A stretch of DNA of 59,903 nucleotides, taken from the NCBI RefSeq assembly GCF_009377175.1, contig NZ_VJZD01000027.1, forward strand, positions 1-59,903, read 5' to 3'. The position numbers and the translations under genes were made by a program. The first letter of the stretch is position 1. Each line of letters opens with the position of its first letter. The DNA is from Streptomyces adustus (GTDB lineage: Bacteria; Actinomycetota; Actinomycetes; Streptomycetales; Streptomycetaceae). The notes beneath the pieces were generated by a model, which was given only the letters and a program-made list of their open reading frames with translations, did not search any database and was not told the DNA's origin. Of the stretch, positions 17,252 to 27,024 are shown piece after piece.

Positions 17252-18066
17252 CCAGGGACTTGGCGGCCGTGTCGCGGTGAGGATCGTGCAAAGCAGACGT
17301 CACGCGGCCGTGCGGAGTCGACCGAATTGCTTTGTCTGGTACGGCTGATGGACCTGGACGAACTGCCGCGTCCCCGGCATGCCGAAATCGGCAGCCGATA
17401 GGTACCCGTCGGTGCAGTGGTCCGCTCTGCCAGGCCGGTAGCCGGTGTCGTCCCCGGCTGGCTGGGGACGCACGACCCGCAACGTGGGCTGTGAGGTGAC
17501 CAGGCCCTGCGGTCAGGCCGTGCTCGCGCACGCGGGAACCACGGCAGCTTTCCGGTCGCCCGCGTTCGCCCTGATTGACACGATGGAGGCAGGTCATGCC
17601 GTGGGGGAGGACAGGGCGCCACAGCGTTCGACACGGACCGGCCGATGGTGTGCGGCGCGGCCCGCGGCCTGAGTGAGTTGCTCGACGCGCATCCGGTCCA
17701 GTATTCGGCGCTGCGAGGCCTGCTGGGCGAAGCCCTCGCCCGCGTTCGCCAGGACTTGCACCGAGGCATGCTGTGCTGGTCCGGGAAGGTCCGGGAAGGT
17801 CTGGGAGGCGATCGGTGGCCGTGGTGAGGGGGTTTCCCCGGTCGGTGACAGGCCGCTGAGGTGTTCGGTGTTCAAGGCGATGGCCGTGAGCGAGGACGTC
17901 GGGCAGGGGCCGTGCCGGCCGTCGCTGAACTGGCCCTGGAGACAGGTGATTTGCAGGCGGTCGAAGTCGAGGCTTGTATCCTGAACGCATTTGGCGGTGG
18001 GACGATCACGGGTACGGGCATACGGGCACGGGGCCGGTGTCCAGGGGCGGGAGCGCTGGGGTTTCG
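17252..18066. other. Long intergenic region, no supported gene
   Basis: 815 bases. A short repeat occurs at about 17778-17805 (tandem ggtccgggaa-like units). Several frames are open but none looks like a known protein or has a convincing start. The last 100 bases may hold the promoter of the hydrolase gene (ttgcag near 17950 and ttgtatcct near 17973). Confidence 0.4.
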
Positions 18067-19620
18067 ATGAGTGACGCACATCCGATACGAAGCCGCAAAC
18101 CAGGCCTTTCGGTCGGCGTGCGCATCATCGCCGTGGCCGTCCTCACCGTGATCGGGGCCGTCAGCGCCTGGCTCCAGCACGACGCTCCCGGCCGAAGTGC
18201 GGAGCCGCGTACGGAGTTCATCGCGAGCAACCCGCCCTCCGGTCTGCCCACTGCCCTCACCACCGGCCAGCACCTTCACTGGTCCGACTGCACCTCGCCG
18301 CCCACCGCGCGCACGGGCTATGACTGCGCCACCATGAAGGCCCCCCTCGACTATCGGAAACCGGACGGCAGGACGATCGACGTTGCCCTGATCCGCCGCA
18401 AGGCCACCGGACCGAACGCCCGGCGCATCGGCTCGCTCGTCCTCAACTTCGGCGGCCCCGGCGTGTCCGGCGTGAGCGGACTGCCCGAATTCCTCAACCA
18501 GTACGAGCCGCTCCTCGACCGCTACGACTTGGTCTCCTTCGACCCGCGCGGCGTCGGCGCGACCATTCCCGTGCGATGCGGGAAGACCGCGGACGACACC
18601 GGCTACGACAGCGCCGAAGCCTGCGCCGAGCACTCCGGGACGCTCCTCCCGTACATCGGCACCTCGCACACCGCGCGCGACCTCGAGTTGATGCGCTACC
18701 TCCTCGGCGACGAGCAGTTGCACTACTTCGGCGTCTCGTACGGAACGGCCCTCGGCGCGGTCTACGCCCACCTGTACCCGTCGCACGTCGGACGGCTCGT
18801 CCTCGAAGCGTCCGTCGATCCGACCGAGGACCTCGACGAGAAGCAGGTGTCGCAGGTCAAGGCGGTCCAGGCGGCATTCGACCGGTTCGCCGCGCACTGC
18901 GCGGCTCGCATTCGCCACTGCCCGACCGGCGACGGGCCCGAGGAGGCCGCGCGGCGCATGGCGCGCCTGGCCGATCGCCTGGAGAAGAAGCCCGCCCCGG
19001 CCGGCGCCGGAGGGAGCCTCGACGCCGACGACCTCGCGTACGCCGTCAGCGACTATCTCGACCGTGGCACGGACGGCTGGGCGCCGCTCGCCAAGGCCCT
19101 CACCGCGCTGATCGACCGCAACGACGGCCGTCCGCTGAGCAAGGGCGCGGACGACGTCGGCTCCGCCGACCGCGCGGCGACCCCGCGCGACAGCAGCCGC
19201 GCCGCCCTGGTCGCGATCACCTGCGCGGACTCCAGCCTTCGCCCCAGCCTCGAACGCTTCGACCGGGACGAGGCCCGCATCAAAGCCGCCTCACCTGTCT
19301 TCGGCGCAGCCTGGTCCACCGGCGTCTACCTCTGCTACGACTGGCCGTTCGACGGCGAGCGCGCCACGCTGCAGGTGAACGCCGACGGCGCGGCCCCCGT
19401 CCTGGTGGTCGGCGGCACCGGCGACCCGAACACCCCCTACCCCGGCGCCCGCCACATGGCCCGCGCCCTGGGCGACGGCGTCGGCGTCCTCCTGACGGCC
19501 CAGGAGGAGGGCCACGGCACATACCCCCAGAACCGCTGCGTCGCGGAGAAGGTCGACCACTACCTCCGCACGGGCCGCACCCCGGCACCGGGGACGGTGT
19601 GCCGGGGCAGCGTGTCCTGA
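18067..19620 (+). CDS. Secreted alpha/beta hydrolase, tripeptidyl-aminopeptidase type
   Basis: 517 residues. The N-terminus has a hydrophobic segment (VRIIAVAVLTVIGAVSAWL, about 18-36), probably a signal peptide or anchor. The catalytic fold follows: the oxyanion region LNFGGPGVSG (127-136), FDPRGVG, and the nucleophile elbow GVSYG with Ser224. The C-terminal TAP-like domain supplies the acid (GGTGDPNTPYPGARHMA) and the histidine (EEGHGTYPQ). This matches the SlpD/SlpE-like S33 peptidases of Streptomyces that remove tripeptides outside the cell. ATG 18067 follows a weak site; the next 80 residues support it. Confidence 0.87.
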   Translation: MSDAHPIRSRKPGLSVGVRIIAVAVLTVIGAVSAWLQHDAPGRSAEPRTEFIASNPPSGLPTALTTGQHLHWSDCTSPPTARTGYDCATMKAPLDYRKPDGRTIDVALIRRKATGPNARRIGSLVLNFGGPGVSGVSGLPEFLNQYEPLLDRYDLVSFDPRGVGATIPVRCGKTADDTGYDSAEACAEHSGTLLPYIGTSHTARDLELMRYLLGDEQLHYFGVSYGTALGAVYAHLYPSHVGRLVLEASVDPTEDLDEKQVSQVKAVQAAFDRFAAHCAARIRHCPTGDGPEEAARRMARLADRLEKKPAPAGAGGSLDADDLAYAVSDYLDRGTDGWAPLAKALTALIDRNDGRPLSKGADDVGSADRAATPRDSSRAALVAITCADSSLRPSLERFDRDEARIKAASPVFGAAWSTGVYLCYDWPFDGERATLQVNADGAAPVLVVGGTGDPNTPYPGARHMARALGDGVGVLLTAQEEGHGTYPQNRCVAEKVDHYLRTGRTPAPGTVCRGSVS

Positions 19621-19767
19621 GGTGAGGATGCCGACGGCCAGGCGGGTGGTGGTCTCCAGCCGGGTCAGGGCCGTGTCCATGGCGTCGGCCGGGGACTGGG
19701 TGATGGCGTTGCGGACGTGGGGCCTGATGAGGGTGATGAGCAGGACGCCGGGGCGTGGCTCGGTCAC
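19621..19767 (-). pseudogene. Enoyl-CoA hydratase, N-terminal fragment
   Basis: Minus strand begins MTEPRPGVLLITLIRPHVRN, AITQSPADAMDTALTRLE, LAVGILTS, the first beta-alpha unit of a crotonase. It then stops resembling the family right at the end of the convergent hydrolase gene (19620). The oxyanion-hole and acyl-CoA-binding regions are gone. It follows a P450 remnant on the same strand, so both were probably one operon cut by a rearrangement at about 19621. Confidence 0.65.
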
Positions 19768-19789
19768 CGTCGCGGGGTCTTGGCTGTCG

Positions 19790-20757
19790 ATCTGGTGTGC
19801 TCCTGGTCGGGGGACGGTTCGGCGGCGTGGGCGGGAGCGGTCGGTTGCGTACGACGGGTAGTGCGGCCGGTCCGCGCATTACCCGGGACGGCCGCCAGGG
19901 GAGCTCGTCGGTCGGCTTGGCCAGATCTACGGGGCCCAATCGTTCGAGCAGCAGGGGGAAGGCGACGGTGCCTTGGAGGCGGGCCAGGGCGGCGCCGATG
20001 CAGAAGTGGCGGCCGTAGCCGAAGGCAAGGTGGTCATTGGGTGTTCGGCCCACGTCGAGCCGGTCCGCGTCGGGGAAGCGGGCCTCGTCCCGGTTGGCGG
20101 AACCGATCAGGAGGCTGACGATGTCCCCCTCGTCGATCAGCTGCCCGTGGAGACCGATGGGCTCTGCCGCGCGCCGGAACGTCGCGTCCCGCACGGGGAG
20201 TCGTAGCGCGGCAGCTCTTCGATGGCGGTGGTGACCAGGCCGGGACTGGCCCCCGGTCCGGTCAGGCGGGCTGCCTGGCCGGGGTTGCCGAGCAGGGCGA
20301 GCATGTCGTTGCCGATGAGGTTCGTGGTGGTGTCGTGGCCCACCAGCAGGTAGGCGGTGGAGCGCAGTTCCTCCTCGCTCGGCGCCCCGCTGTCGTCACT
20401 GGCCTGTACGAGAGCGCGCAGCAGGTTCACTTCGTCGCGCTCGCCGCCCGTGCGTTTGCCGGCGATCAGGATGTCCAGCAGGTCGTGCAGGTCGCCTTCC
20501 GCCCGGGCAGGGTCCACGCCCGGAGCAGGGGAGATAGTGGTCATCAGGGTGTTGCGCGTCGCCGCGTCGTCCAGTTCCCGCGGGACGCCGAGGATCGCGC
20601 AGATCATCCGGAAGGTCAGCGGCGCCGCGAATGCCGCGATCACCTCCACATGGGTGTGCTAATCGATCCGGTCCAGCAGCCGGTGCGCGGTGTCTGCGAT
20701 GAAGGGCTTGCGCTTCGGCCCGGCCTTGAGGGGGCCTGTTGCCGTCGTGGGCGGGTC
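19790..20757 (-). pseudogene. Cytochrome P450, truncated with stop and frameshift
   Basis: Recognisable P450 blocks: I-helix AYLLVGHDTTTN, K-helix/ExxR region EELPRYDSP, and haem loop FGYGRHFCIGAALARL. Three lesions are visible: the first ~130 residues are missing at the junction with the AraC gene (20757), a TAG stop lies at 20659-20661, and a one-base deletion near 20195 shifts frame after DSP. The C-terminus (LPVVRNRPLPP) lacks its normal stop. The gene is dead. Confidence 0.8.
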
Positions 20758-21768
20758 TCAAGTCTGCGTTCGTCGGGTTGGCCCGTGGTGGTCGGAGCGA
20801 CGACGGAATATCGCGCGGTATTCTCTCGGCCGCCGGCCCGTATGTCTGGCAAAGATGTCGCTGAACGTCCCAGGGTCGCCGTACCCGACCTCGGCGGCGA
20901 TGCTCGCGACGGTCCTGTCGGTCGTCTCCAGCAGGTGTCTGGCTCGGCGCACCCGAACCGTGTGCAGGTACGCGAGTGGAGTCTCGCCGGCTTCGTCGCC
21001 GAAGCGGCGGAGCATGGTTCTTGTGCTGACGTGGAACTCCTGGGCGAGGGTGGGCAGGTCATAGCGAGCACTGAGGTTCTGGTCGAGCCACCGCTTGACG
21101 CTGAGCGAGAACTCCCTGCCCACAGTGGGTATGAGCCCCGGGTCGACATAGGGAGCCTGCGTGGAACGGGCATCATCGACAAGCGCGATACGCGCGGTGC
21201 TACGGGCGACGCGGGGGCCGTCGTGCTCGCGGATGAGCTGCAGGGCGAAGTCGTACATGGCGCTGAAGGCCGCTGTGGTCGTCACCCCCCGGTCGGTCAC
21301 GACCAAGTTCTCCGGGCGGAGGCGCACGTCGGCGTACCGGCGGGCGAACCGATCCGCGAACAACCAGGACGTGGTCGCTTGGCGCCCGTCGAGCAGCCCG
21401 GCTTCAGCGACCAGGAAGGCGCCCACGCAGATCGATACGACAGCGGTCCCCGAGGCCGCCTGCGATCGAATCGACGCTGTTTCCGGTCCCAGGTTTGCGA
21501 GTGTCGCGTCGAGATCGAGCGTGGGCGAAAGCTCGAATCCCGGCACGATCAGGACGTCCACCGGGCGAACCGCCGAGACATCGAGGACCGAGCCGCCGGC
21601 CGCGATCACACGGCGCCGGGGCGAGATGACCGACGCCTCGTAGGCCGGCTGAACCGACCCTTGTGCCGCGGCGACGTGAGTTGCCATGGCCAGGAGGTCA
21701 GGGACGCCGAACACCTCCGACGCGAAGCAGCCGGGGTAGGCCAGCACACCAACGCGCAGCGGACTCAT
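20758..21768 (-). CDS. GlxA-type AraC regulator with DJ-1/PfpI domain
   Basis: 336 residues. Residues 1-190 form a DJ-1/PfpI-like domain (VLIVPGFEL; nucleophile-elbow-like SICVGAFLVAEAGLLDG with Cys114). The C-terminal ~110 residues carry two AraC helix-turn-helix units (LPTLAQEFHVSTRTMLRRF and VASIAAEVGYGDPGTFSDIF). Such regulators sense small molecules or redox state and activate neighbouring genes. The gene is divergent from a dienelactone hydrolase with about 100 bases between them, so that is the likely target. Confidence 0.88.
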   Translation of the reverse strand: MSPLRVGVLAYPGCFASEVFGVPDLLAMATHVAAAQGSVQPAYEASVISPRRRVIAAGGSVLDVSAVRPVDVLIVPGFELSPTLDLDATLANLGPETASIRSQAASGTAVVSICVGAFLVAEAGLLDGRQATTSWLFADRFARRYADVRLRPENLVVTDRGVTTTAAFSAMYDFALQLIREHDGPRVARSTARIALVDDARSTQAPYVDPGLIPTVGREFSLSVKRWLDQNLSARYDLPTLAQEFHVSTRTMLRRFGDEAGETPLAYLHTVRVRRARHLLETTDRTVASIAAEVGYGDPGTFSDIFARHTGRRPREYRAIFRRRSDHHGPTRRTQT

Positions 21769-21867
21769 GCGGCCCCTCCGGAACCTTCGAACGGGTGGCG
21801 ATATTACCGTGATACGTGGCGATGCCGCCGCTTCTCGGAAGGGCGGCCGCTCGTCATCATCTCGGTC

Positions 21868-22683
21868 ATGACAATCATGCGAGGACAGAGCGACCCCTTG
21901 GACGACTTCTCACGGCGAGCCGTCAGCGTCGATGGCGTCGGCAAGACCGTGTACGTTGCCGGGTCAGGACCGGCAGTCATCCTCATGCCCGAGATGCCGG
22001 GTATCAGCCCCGACGTCGCGCGGTTCGCGCGGTGGGTGCGCGATGCCGGCTTCTCCGTGTACCTGCCCTCTCTGTTCGGCGTCGACGGTGCCTATCCGCT
22101 CGCCGAGGCAGGTGAGACCGTCGTTCGACGCGCCTGCGTCAGTGCCGAGTTCCGAGCCTTCGCCGGTGGCGGCACCAGCCCCGTCGTCACATGGCTGCGC
22201 GGCCTCGCCCGCCTGGCGCACGCCGAGCGCGGCGGGCCTGGCGTCGGCGCCGTCGGTTTGTGTTTTACCGGCAACTTCGCCTTGACCATGGCGCTCGAAC
22301 CGGCTGTCATCGCACCGGTGGTCAACCATCCGTCGCTTCCGCTGGACGATCCCGGCGCTCTGGAGATCAGCGACGAAGACGCCGCTGCCGTGGCTGAACG
22401 CGTGGCGCGAGAGGGATTGAAGGTTCTCGCCTACCGCTTCGACAACGACAGGTGGTGCACTGGTCAGCGGTTCGCGGCTTACCGAGCGCTGCTCGGGGAC
22501 GCATTCGACGGCCGCGTACTCAAAGCCGAGACGGCGAACACGAACCCGCCGCCCTTCTTCCGTGACGTCGTCGGTTGCGCCCACAGCGTCGTCACGGCAC
22601 ACCTCGTCGGCCAGGACGGTCACCCCACCATGCAGGCCCGGGACGAGATCATCGCCTTCCTGGCCGAGCGGCTCGGAACGTAG
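21868..22683 (+). CDS. Dienelactone hydrolase family protein
   Basis: 271 residues with an alpha/beta hydrolase fold. The nucleophile is cysteine, as in dienelactone hydrolases: GLCFTGN (Cys132). An oxyanion/strand segment VILMPEMPGISPDV lies at 37-50 and a catalytic-His-like segment LVGQDGHPTMQAR near the C-terminus. ATG 21868 is used; ATG 21877 is also possible. The upstream frame is open but has no coding character. Probably a cytoplasmic ester or lactone hydrolase, under control of the divergent AraC-type regulator. Confidence 0.83.
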   Translation: MTIMRGQSDPLDDFSRRAVSVDGVGKTVYVAGSGPAVILMPEMPGISPDVARFARWVRDAGFSVYLPSLFGVDGAYPLAEAGETVVRRACVSAEFRAFAGGGTSPVVTWLRGLARLAHAERGGPGVGAVGLCFTGNFALTMALEPAVIAPVVNHPSLPLDDPGALEISDEDAAAVAERVAREGLKVLAYRFDNDRWCTGQRFAAYRALLGDAFDGRVLKAETANTNPPPFFRDVVGCAHSVVTAHLVGQDGHPTMQARDEIIAFLAERLGT

Positions 22684-22969
22684 GACTGAATGAGTCCTTG
22701 GCACTCCGGCACCTGGCGATGCGACAGAGCGCCGGCCGCTTCCCGATGCGATCTGGTCGTCGACCTGGGGTACTCGTGACCGCCCCTGGGAGACCACAAG
22801 TGACACGGGCCACTCAGATTTCGATGACACACGCTCAATCTTCAGCGGCACAGGACAGCCTGGGAGCGATCCCGGTGACCGTGGGTGCATCCCAGATCTC
22901 AGGCCGACGCCGCGAACCCGGCACTTCCGCACCGGGTCACTGACGACGGCCTCGGCTCCGGAGACCCGG

Positions 22970-23636
22970 TTACGGGACCTGTTCGTAGATGACGGTGGCG
23001 GCCGGGCAGGCTTCGGCGAGGCGGGTCAGCGCGTCGCGCTCGCCGACGTCCGAGGCCAGGTTCCAGCCGAGTTTGTCCGCCACCCAGTCCGCGGCGTACT
23101 TGCACCGGTCCGCGGGTATGGGCAGCCAGTCGGCCGGGTCCTTGTCCGCCTCGGACCGGTTGGAACTGCCGGACACCGCGATCAGGCTGTTCGGCGCCCC
23201 CTGGTCGTTGGCGTATGCCTCACACCGCGCCGCGGTCCAGGCGGCTGCTCCGGAGTCCCAGGCCTCGGCGAGGGGGACCATGTGGCCGACGTCGAGAGAG
23301 GACGCCGAGGTGATCCACGTCTGGTCGTACTCCGACCACCACCGGCCGCCCATCAGCGCGCACTTCGGCCCGACCGCCGGGGCTTCGAGGGCTTCGGCCA
23401 GGATGACCTCCTTGCGGGTGTCGCAGCCATCGTTCGGGTTGAGGCCCTTGTTCCAGTGCTTGCACTGGGCGCGGCTGTAGTCGTCCCGCGGCCCCTCGGG
23501 GGCTTCCTCAATCCAGGCGAGTGCTTGGAACAGCGGCACGTTCGTCCCCGCCGGCGGAGCCGGCACCGGAGCCCCTGAAGAAGTCGCGGCATCCGGCGCA
23601 GCACGGCTGGGAGGGGCGGAGGCGGGGCCGGCTAGG
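22970..23636 (-). pseudogene. Secreted HNH nuclease (DUF1524-like), signal peptide lost
   Basis: The minus strand encodes a GmrSD/DUF1524-type HNH nuclease: GHMVPLAEAWDSGA (the catalytic His region), NDQGAPNSLIAVSGSSNRSE and KDPADWLP, plus paired cysteines expected outside the cell. The frame stays open upstream to about 23636, reading LAGPASAPPSRAAPDA, the end of a signal peptide and its linker. It is then cut by an IS5-family transposase region, so the signal-peptide core and start codon are lost. GTG 23566 could start a cytoplasmic form, but export would fail. Confidence 0.65.
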
Positions 23637-23650
23637 GCCTGTCCGGTCGA

Positions 23651-24583
23651 TCACGTTCTGAGCCAGATGGTGAGTGCTGCTGCGGTGGCTGTGCCGAGGT
23701 AGACGTAGCCGCGTTTGTCGAAGCGGGTGGTCACGGCTCGGTGCTGTTTGAGTCGGTTGATGGCTCGTTCGATGGTGTTGCGTTTCTTGTATCGTTCTTC
23801 GTCGAAGCCGGGTGGCCGTCCGCCGCGTGAGCCTTTGTGTAGGCGGGCGGCCTGGGTGTCGGTCTTCTCCGGGATGGCGTGCCGGATGCCGCGACCTCGC
23901 AGGTACTTGCGGATGGGTCCGTTGCTACAGGCCTTGTCCGCGGCGACGCTGTCGGGCTTCTTGCGGGGCCTTCCCAGGCCGAGCTTGGGCACGCGAATCT
24001 TGTCCAGCACCTTCATGAACTGAGTGCAGTCCGCCCGCTGTCCGGGCGTGACGATGAAGGACAGAGGGCGGCATCGGCCGTCCGCGCTCAGGTGGAGTTT
24101 GCTGGTGAACCCGCCCCGCGAACGGCCCAGGCCCTCACTTCCTGCACCATCTCCACCAGGCGGCCGTGCAGGCTCTGCCACGCGGTCTCGTCCTGGTGTT
24201 CTGCCGGCTCGGCCCCCTTTGACGACGGGGCCGGCGGCGGATCGGTGCGTGCACCGGCCGCGTGCTGGTGGGCGTGAACGATGGGTGGAGTCCACCGAGA
24301 TGCCCCAGTCGATATCACCCGCGGCATCTGCGGCAGCCTGGACCTGCTGCAGCAGACGCTCCCACGTCCCGTCGGCCGACCACAGGCGGTGCCGTTCATA
24401 GACCGTCTTCCACGGCCCGAACCGTTCCGGCAGGTCACGCCACTGCACACCGGTCCGCACCCGGTGCACAATCCCGTCGATCATCTGCCGGCGATCCCGC
24501 CACCGTCCACAACGCCGATTGCCGACCGGCAGGAACGGCCGCAACTGTTCCCACTCCGCGTCTGTCAGGTCACCCCGCCCCAT
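23651..24583 (-). pseudogene. IS5-family transposase with internal frame disturbance
   Basis: About 310 codons with MGRGDLTDAEWEQLRPFLPV at the N-terminus, GVQWRDLPERFGPWKTVYER, then SFIVTPGQRADCTQF, VAADKACSNGPIRKYLRGRG (second Asp) and KKRNTIERAINRLKQHRAV (Glu). Around 24120-24290 the coding sense moves to another frame (VHAHQHAAGARTDPPPAP, QSLHGRLVEMVQEVRA) and then back, so two compensating indels garble the middle while keeping the frame open. ATG 24583 is preferred over an upstream GTG at 24607 inside a hairpin. Confidence 0.7.
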
Positions 24584-24588
24584 GTCCA

Positions 24589-24621
24589 CATGCGACGACC
24601 CGGACACCGGGCCGTCGCATG
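24589..24621. repeat. Hairpin upstream of IS5-family transposase
   Basis: Arms CATGCGACG and CGTCGCATG enclose CCCGG-ACA-CCGGG, giving a 15-bp stem with one mismatch. It ends six bases from the transposase ATG, so it would sit in the leader of the transposase mRNA on the minus strand. Such hairpins can block transposase translation from read-through transcripts, or it may be a terminator from the former neighbour. Confidence 0.55.
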
Positions 24622-24714
24622 TTCGACCAGGTGCAATTGCTAGAATTCGAGCGACCTCACAGTCGGGCTCGCACAGCAGTGTGACCGCCGAAAAACCATC
24701 TCGAAAGAAGAGTC

Positions 24715-25182
24715 ATGCCCCGCAAGACGGCGGCTGCTCTACGTCTGGACACCATCTGCCGCTCCCGCTTTCGGGACTACCGGCGTCGGCCATCACAACT
24801 CTCACCGCGTACGCGCCGCGAGGCTGTTCGTTTTGAAGTCGAACGCGGCCTTCATGTCCGGGACCTCGAAGACGCCATCAACCGCTGGCAGGCCTTCGCG
24901 CGCCGTCCACGCTGGCCGCTCTACTTGCCGCAACCGCACTTGCCGGGCTACGACCTCTGGGACGACCGCCTCCTGATCGAGCGGGCCATAGGGGCTCTCG
25001 ACAGACGAGCGGCCCGAGAGATCGCGTCGATCATCAAGAAGGCCGACGCCGAGTTCCTTGAGCGAACCCTGCCCGACCCCTACGCGCCACGTGCTTGGCC
25101 CTGGTGGCGCCGGAGATGCCAAGACCTGGGCGAAGTCTTGCTCGTTCCATCTCAAGAACATGATCGCCCGGACAAGTCCTAG
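24715..25182 (+). CDS. Hypothetical protein, 155 residues
   Basis: A basic N-terminus ([20 protein letters not shown]) is followed by an acidic, Trp-rich helical region ([39 protein letters not shown]) and a Pro-Trp-rich tail. No signal peptide or membrane segment and no recognised family. The first ATG is used; ggaaagaagag lies a few bases upstream. It converges on the DUF1801 gene with a four-base overlap at the stops. Confidence 0.6.
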   Translation: MPRKTAAALRLDTICRSRFRDYRRRPSQLSPRTRREAVRFEVERGLHVRDLEDAINRWQAFARRPRWPLYLPQPHLPGYDLWDDRLLIERAIGALDRRAAREIASIIKKADAEFLERTLPDPYAPRAWPWWRRRCQDLGEVLLVPSQEHDRPDKS

Positions 25183-25631
25183 CTGACCGCCTGCTTCACG
25201 AGCGCACCGATGCGCGCCTCCACCTCGGCCGTCACCTCGGTCAGGGCGAAACCGGTTGCCCACATCGGGCCCTCGTCCAGCTTCGCCTGGTCGCTGAACC
25301 CGAGCGTCGCATAGCGCGCCTTGAACTTCTCCGCGCTCTGGAAGAAGCACACGATCTTGCCGTCCAGCGCGTAGGCGGGCATCCCGTACCAGAGCTTCGG
25401 CGCGAGGGCCGGGGCGCTGGCTGTGATGACGGCATGGACGCGCTCAGCCATGATCCGGTCCGAGTCCTGCATGTCGGCGATCTTCGCGAGCACGTCCCGT
25501 GCCGCCTCCGCCGCCTTGTCCGCGTGCGAGCTGCGGCGCGCTTCCGTCTTCAGCTCTTGGGCGTGGTCCTTCATCGCGGCCCGCTCCTCGGCCGTGAATC
25601 CCTCGTGCGTGCTGCTTTCGGTGCTGCTCAT
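25179..25631 (-). CDS. DUF1801 family protein
   Basis: 150 residues. An N-terminal Ala/Lys/Glu helix ([20 protein letters not shown]) precedes the DUF1801 core: [57 protein letters not shown]. The family includes the FdrA/YdhG-like iron-chaperone group, of uncertain biochemical role. ATG 25631 follows aaggggagat. Divergent TetR gene and twin operators lie upstream, so it is probably the TetR target. Confidence 0.86.
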   Translation of the reverse strand: MSSTESSTHEGFTAEERAAMKDHAQELKTEARRSSHADKAAEAARDVLAKIADMQDSDRIMAERVHAVITASAPALAPKLWYGMPAYALDGKIVCFFQSAEKFKARYATLGFSDQAKLDEGPMWATGFALTEVTAEVEARIGALVKQAVS

Positions 25632-25704
25632 GGCAGATCTCCCCTTGAGTACCTGACGTACTGGATCTTGAGCGCGTGAGTGGCGACGTGCCGCCACACC
25701 CGAC

Positions 25705-25782
25705 ATCGGCACGCGACGTGCCGATCGAGTCTGAATTCTGCGCGCCGCCCGCGGCATTGTCAACGGCACGCTGTGTGCCGTT
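25705..25782. promoter_or_regulatory. Two matched operators for TetR/DUF1801 pair
   Basis: Two 21-bp perfect dyads with identical design: ATCGGCAC-5-GTGCCGAT (25705-25725) and AACGGCAC-5-GTGCCGTT (25762-25782), centres 57 bases apart. The second overlaps a TTGTCA/TAGGAT promoter just before the TetR ATG; the first lies towards the DUF1801 gene. Consensus half-site: CGGCAC. Confidence 0.78.
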
Positions 25783-25793
25783 AGGATGGCGGC

Positions 25794-26375
25794 ATGACCG
25801 ACACGCCGAGGCGCCGAGGCGCTGCGCGCACCGAAGAGCTGCTGCAGGTAACCCTTGATCTGGCTGCGGAGGTCGGTTACGCGGGCCTGAGTATCGAGGC
25901 GGTCGCCCGAAGGGCCGGGGTCGGAAAACACACGATCTACCGGCGCTGGCCGTCCATGTCGGCGCTGCTGCTCGACGCGCTCAGCCGCGTGTGGACCAGC
26001 GACCTGGACTACCGCGACACCGGGGACGTCCGCGCGGATTTGCGCGAACAGTTCCTACGCTCGGGCCTCGCCCTCTCCAGCCCGCCGATCGGCCCCGTCT
26101 ACCGTGCAGTCATCGCCGAGGCGCAGGCCGATTCCATGCTGCGGGCGACCCTGCACGAACGATTCCTGGTCACCGTCGAGCAGCGCACCCTCGACCGAAT
26201 CACCCGCGCCCAGCAGACCGGTGAACTGACCGCAAAGGCGAATCTGGAATTCGCCGCCGAGGTGCTGTGCGGCACGCTGTACTACCGCAGCCTGCTGTCG
26301 ACCCGCCCCATCGACGAGGATGCGGTCGACGGACTGCTGGACATGTTCATGGCCGCCTACGGAACCAGCCATTAA
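25794..26375 (+). CDS. TetR-family transcriptional regulator
   Basis: 193 residues. HTH at about 33-55 ([20 protein letters not shown]). The C-terminal domain ([37 protein letters not shown]) matches the TetR C-domain 11 group. The ATG is only 11 bases from the second operator, so binding there would block its own transcription. Divergent from DUF1801. Confidence 0.88.
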   Translation: MTDTPRRRGAARTEELLQVTLDLAAEVGYAGLSIEAVARRAGVGKHTIYRRWPSMSALLLDALSRVWTSDLDYRDTGDVRADLREQFLRSGLALSSPPIGPVYRAVIAEAQADSMLRATLHERFLVTVEQRTLDRITRAQQTGELTAKANLEFAAEVLCGTLYYRSLLSTRPIDEDAVDGLLDMFMAAYGTSH

Positions 26376-26598
26376 GAGGGCTTTTATGCAGGTCAAGCCC
26401 TATATGCGGATCTCGCCCCTGGCCTGCTTCGGGGGGCTTCATCCCATAGGCGGCGAATGGCGCTCTCCAGGCCGGAGGCTCAGTCATCCGTCTCGTTCGC
26501 TTCCGTGCCTGGAAGTCCGTCTGGTTTGAGGTTGCGGCGGAATCGCCCGATGAACAGCGGAACCGAGCCCTCCGCCTTGCCTGTGATCACGCTACGTC

Positions 26599-27024
26599 GC
26601 GAGTGAGCGCAAGGCGTACCCCAGCGACCTGTCCGACGCCCGATGGTCCCTGATCGAGCCGACGTTGACGGCCTGGAGAAAAGCCCGACTCGACCGCAGA
26701 CCAACCGGACAGCCGGTCAAGGTCGATTTACGGGACGTCTTCAACGCGATCCTCTACGTGAACCGCACCGGAATCCCCTGGAAATACCTCCCGCACGACT
26801 TCCCGAACCACGGCACCGTCTACGCCCACTATGCCGCCTGGCGCGACGAGGGAATTTTCGCCCAGCTCAACTATGACCTGACCGGACTGGCGCGCGTGAA
26901 GGAGGGGCGCAAGCCCGAGCCGACAGCATCCGTGATCGACACTCAGAGCGTGAAGACTTCCACCAACGTGCCTGTGACCAGCCAGGGAACGGACGCCGCG
27001 ATGAAGATCGTCGGCAGAATAGGC
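26599..27024 (+). pseudogene. IS5-family transposase, 3'-truncated
   Basis: Plus strand reads AYPSDLSDARWSLIEPTLTA, VFNAILYVNRTGIPWKYLPH, FPNHGTVYAHYAAWRDEGIF, then [15 protein letters not shown] (first catalytic Asp) and [10 protein letters not shown]. It breaks at about 27024, where catalase-like sequence on the opposite strand begins. The second Asp and the Glu are absent. Upstream (26376-26598) no gene is supported, only a short minus-strand tail ending GTEANETDD. Confidence 0.75.

Noticed and set aside
20335..21867. Plus-strand open frame leading into the dienelactone hydrolase
   Set aside because: It overlaps the P450 remnant and AraC gene on the other strand and shows no protein-like sequence before 21868.
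23636..24648. CTAG target duplication around the IS5-family element
   Set aside because: CTAG occurs on both sides (near 23629 and 24649), but the adjacent sequences do not form inverted repeats, so the ends could not be fixed.
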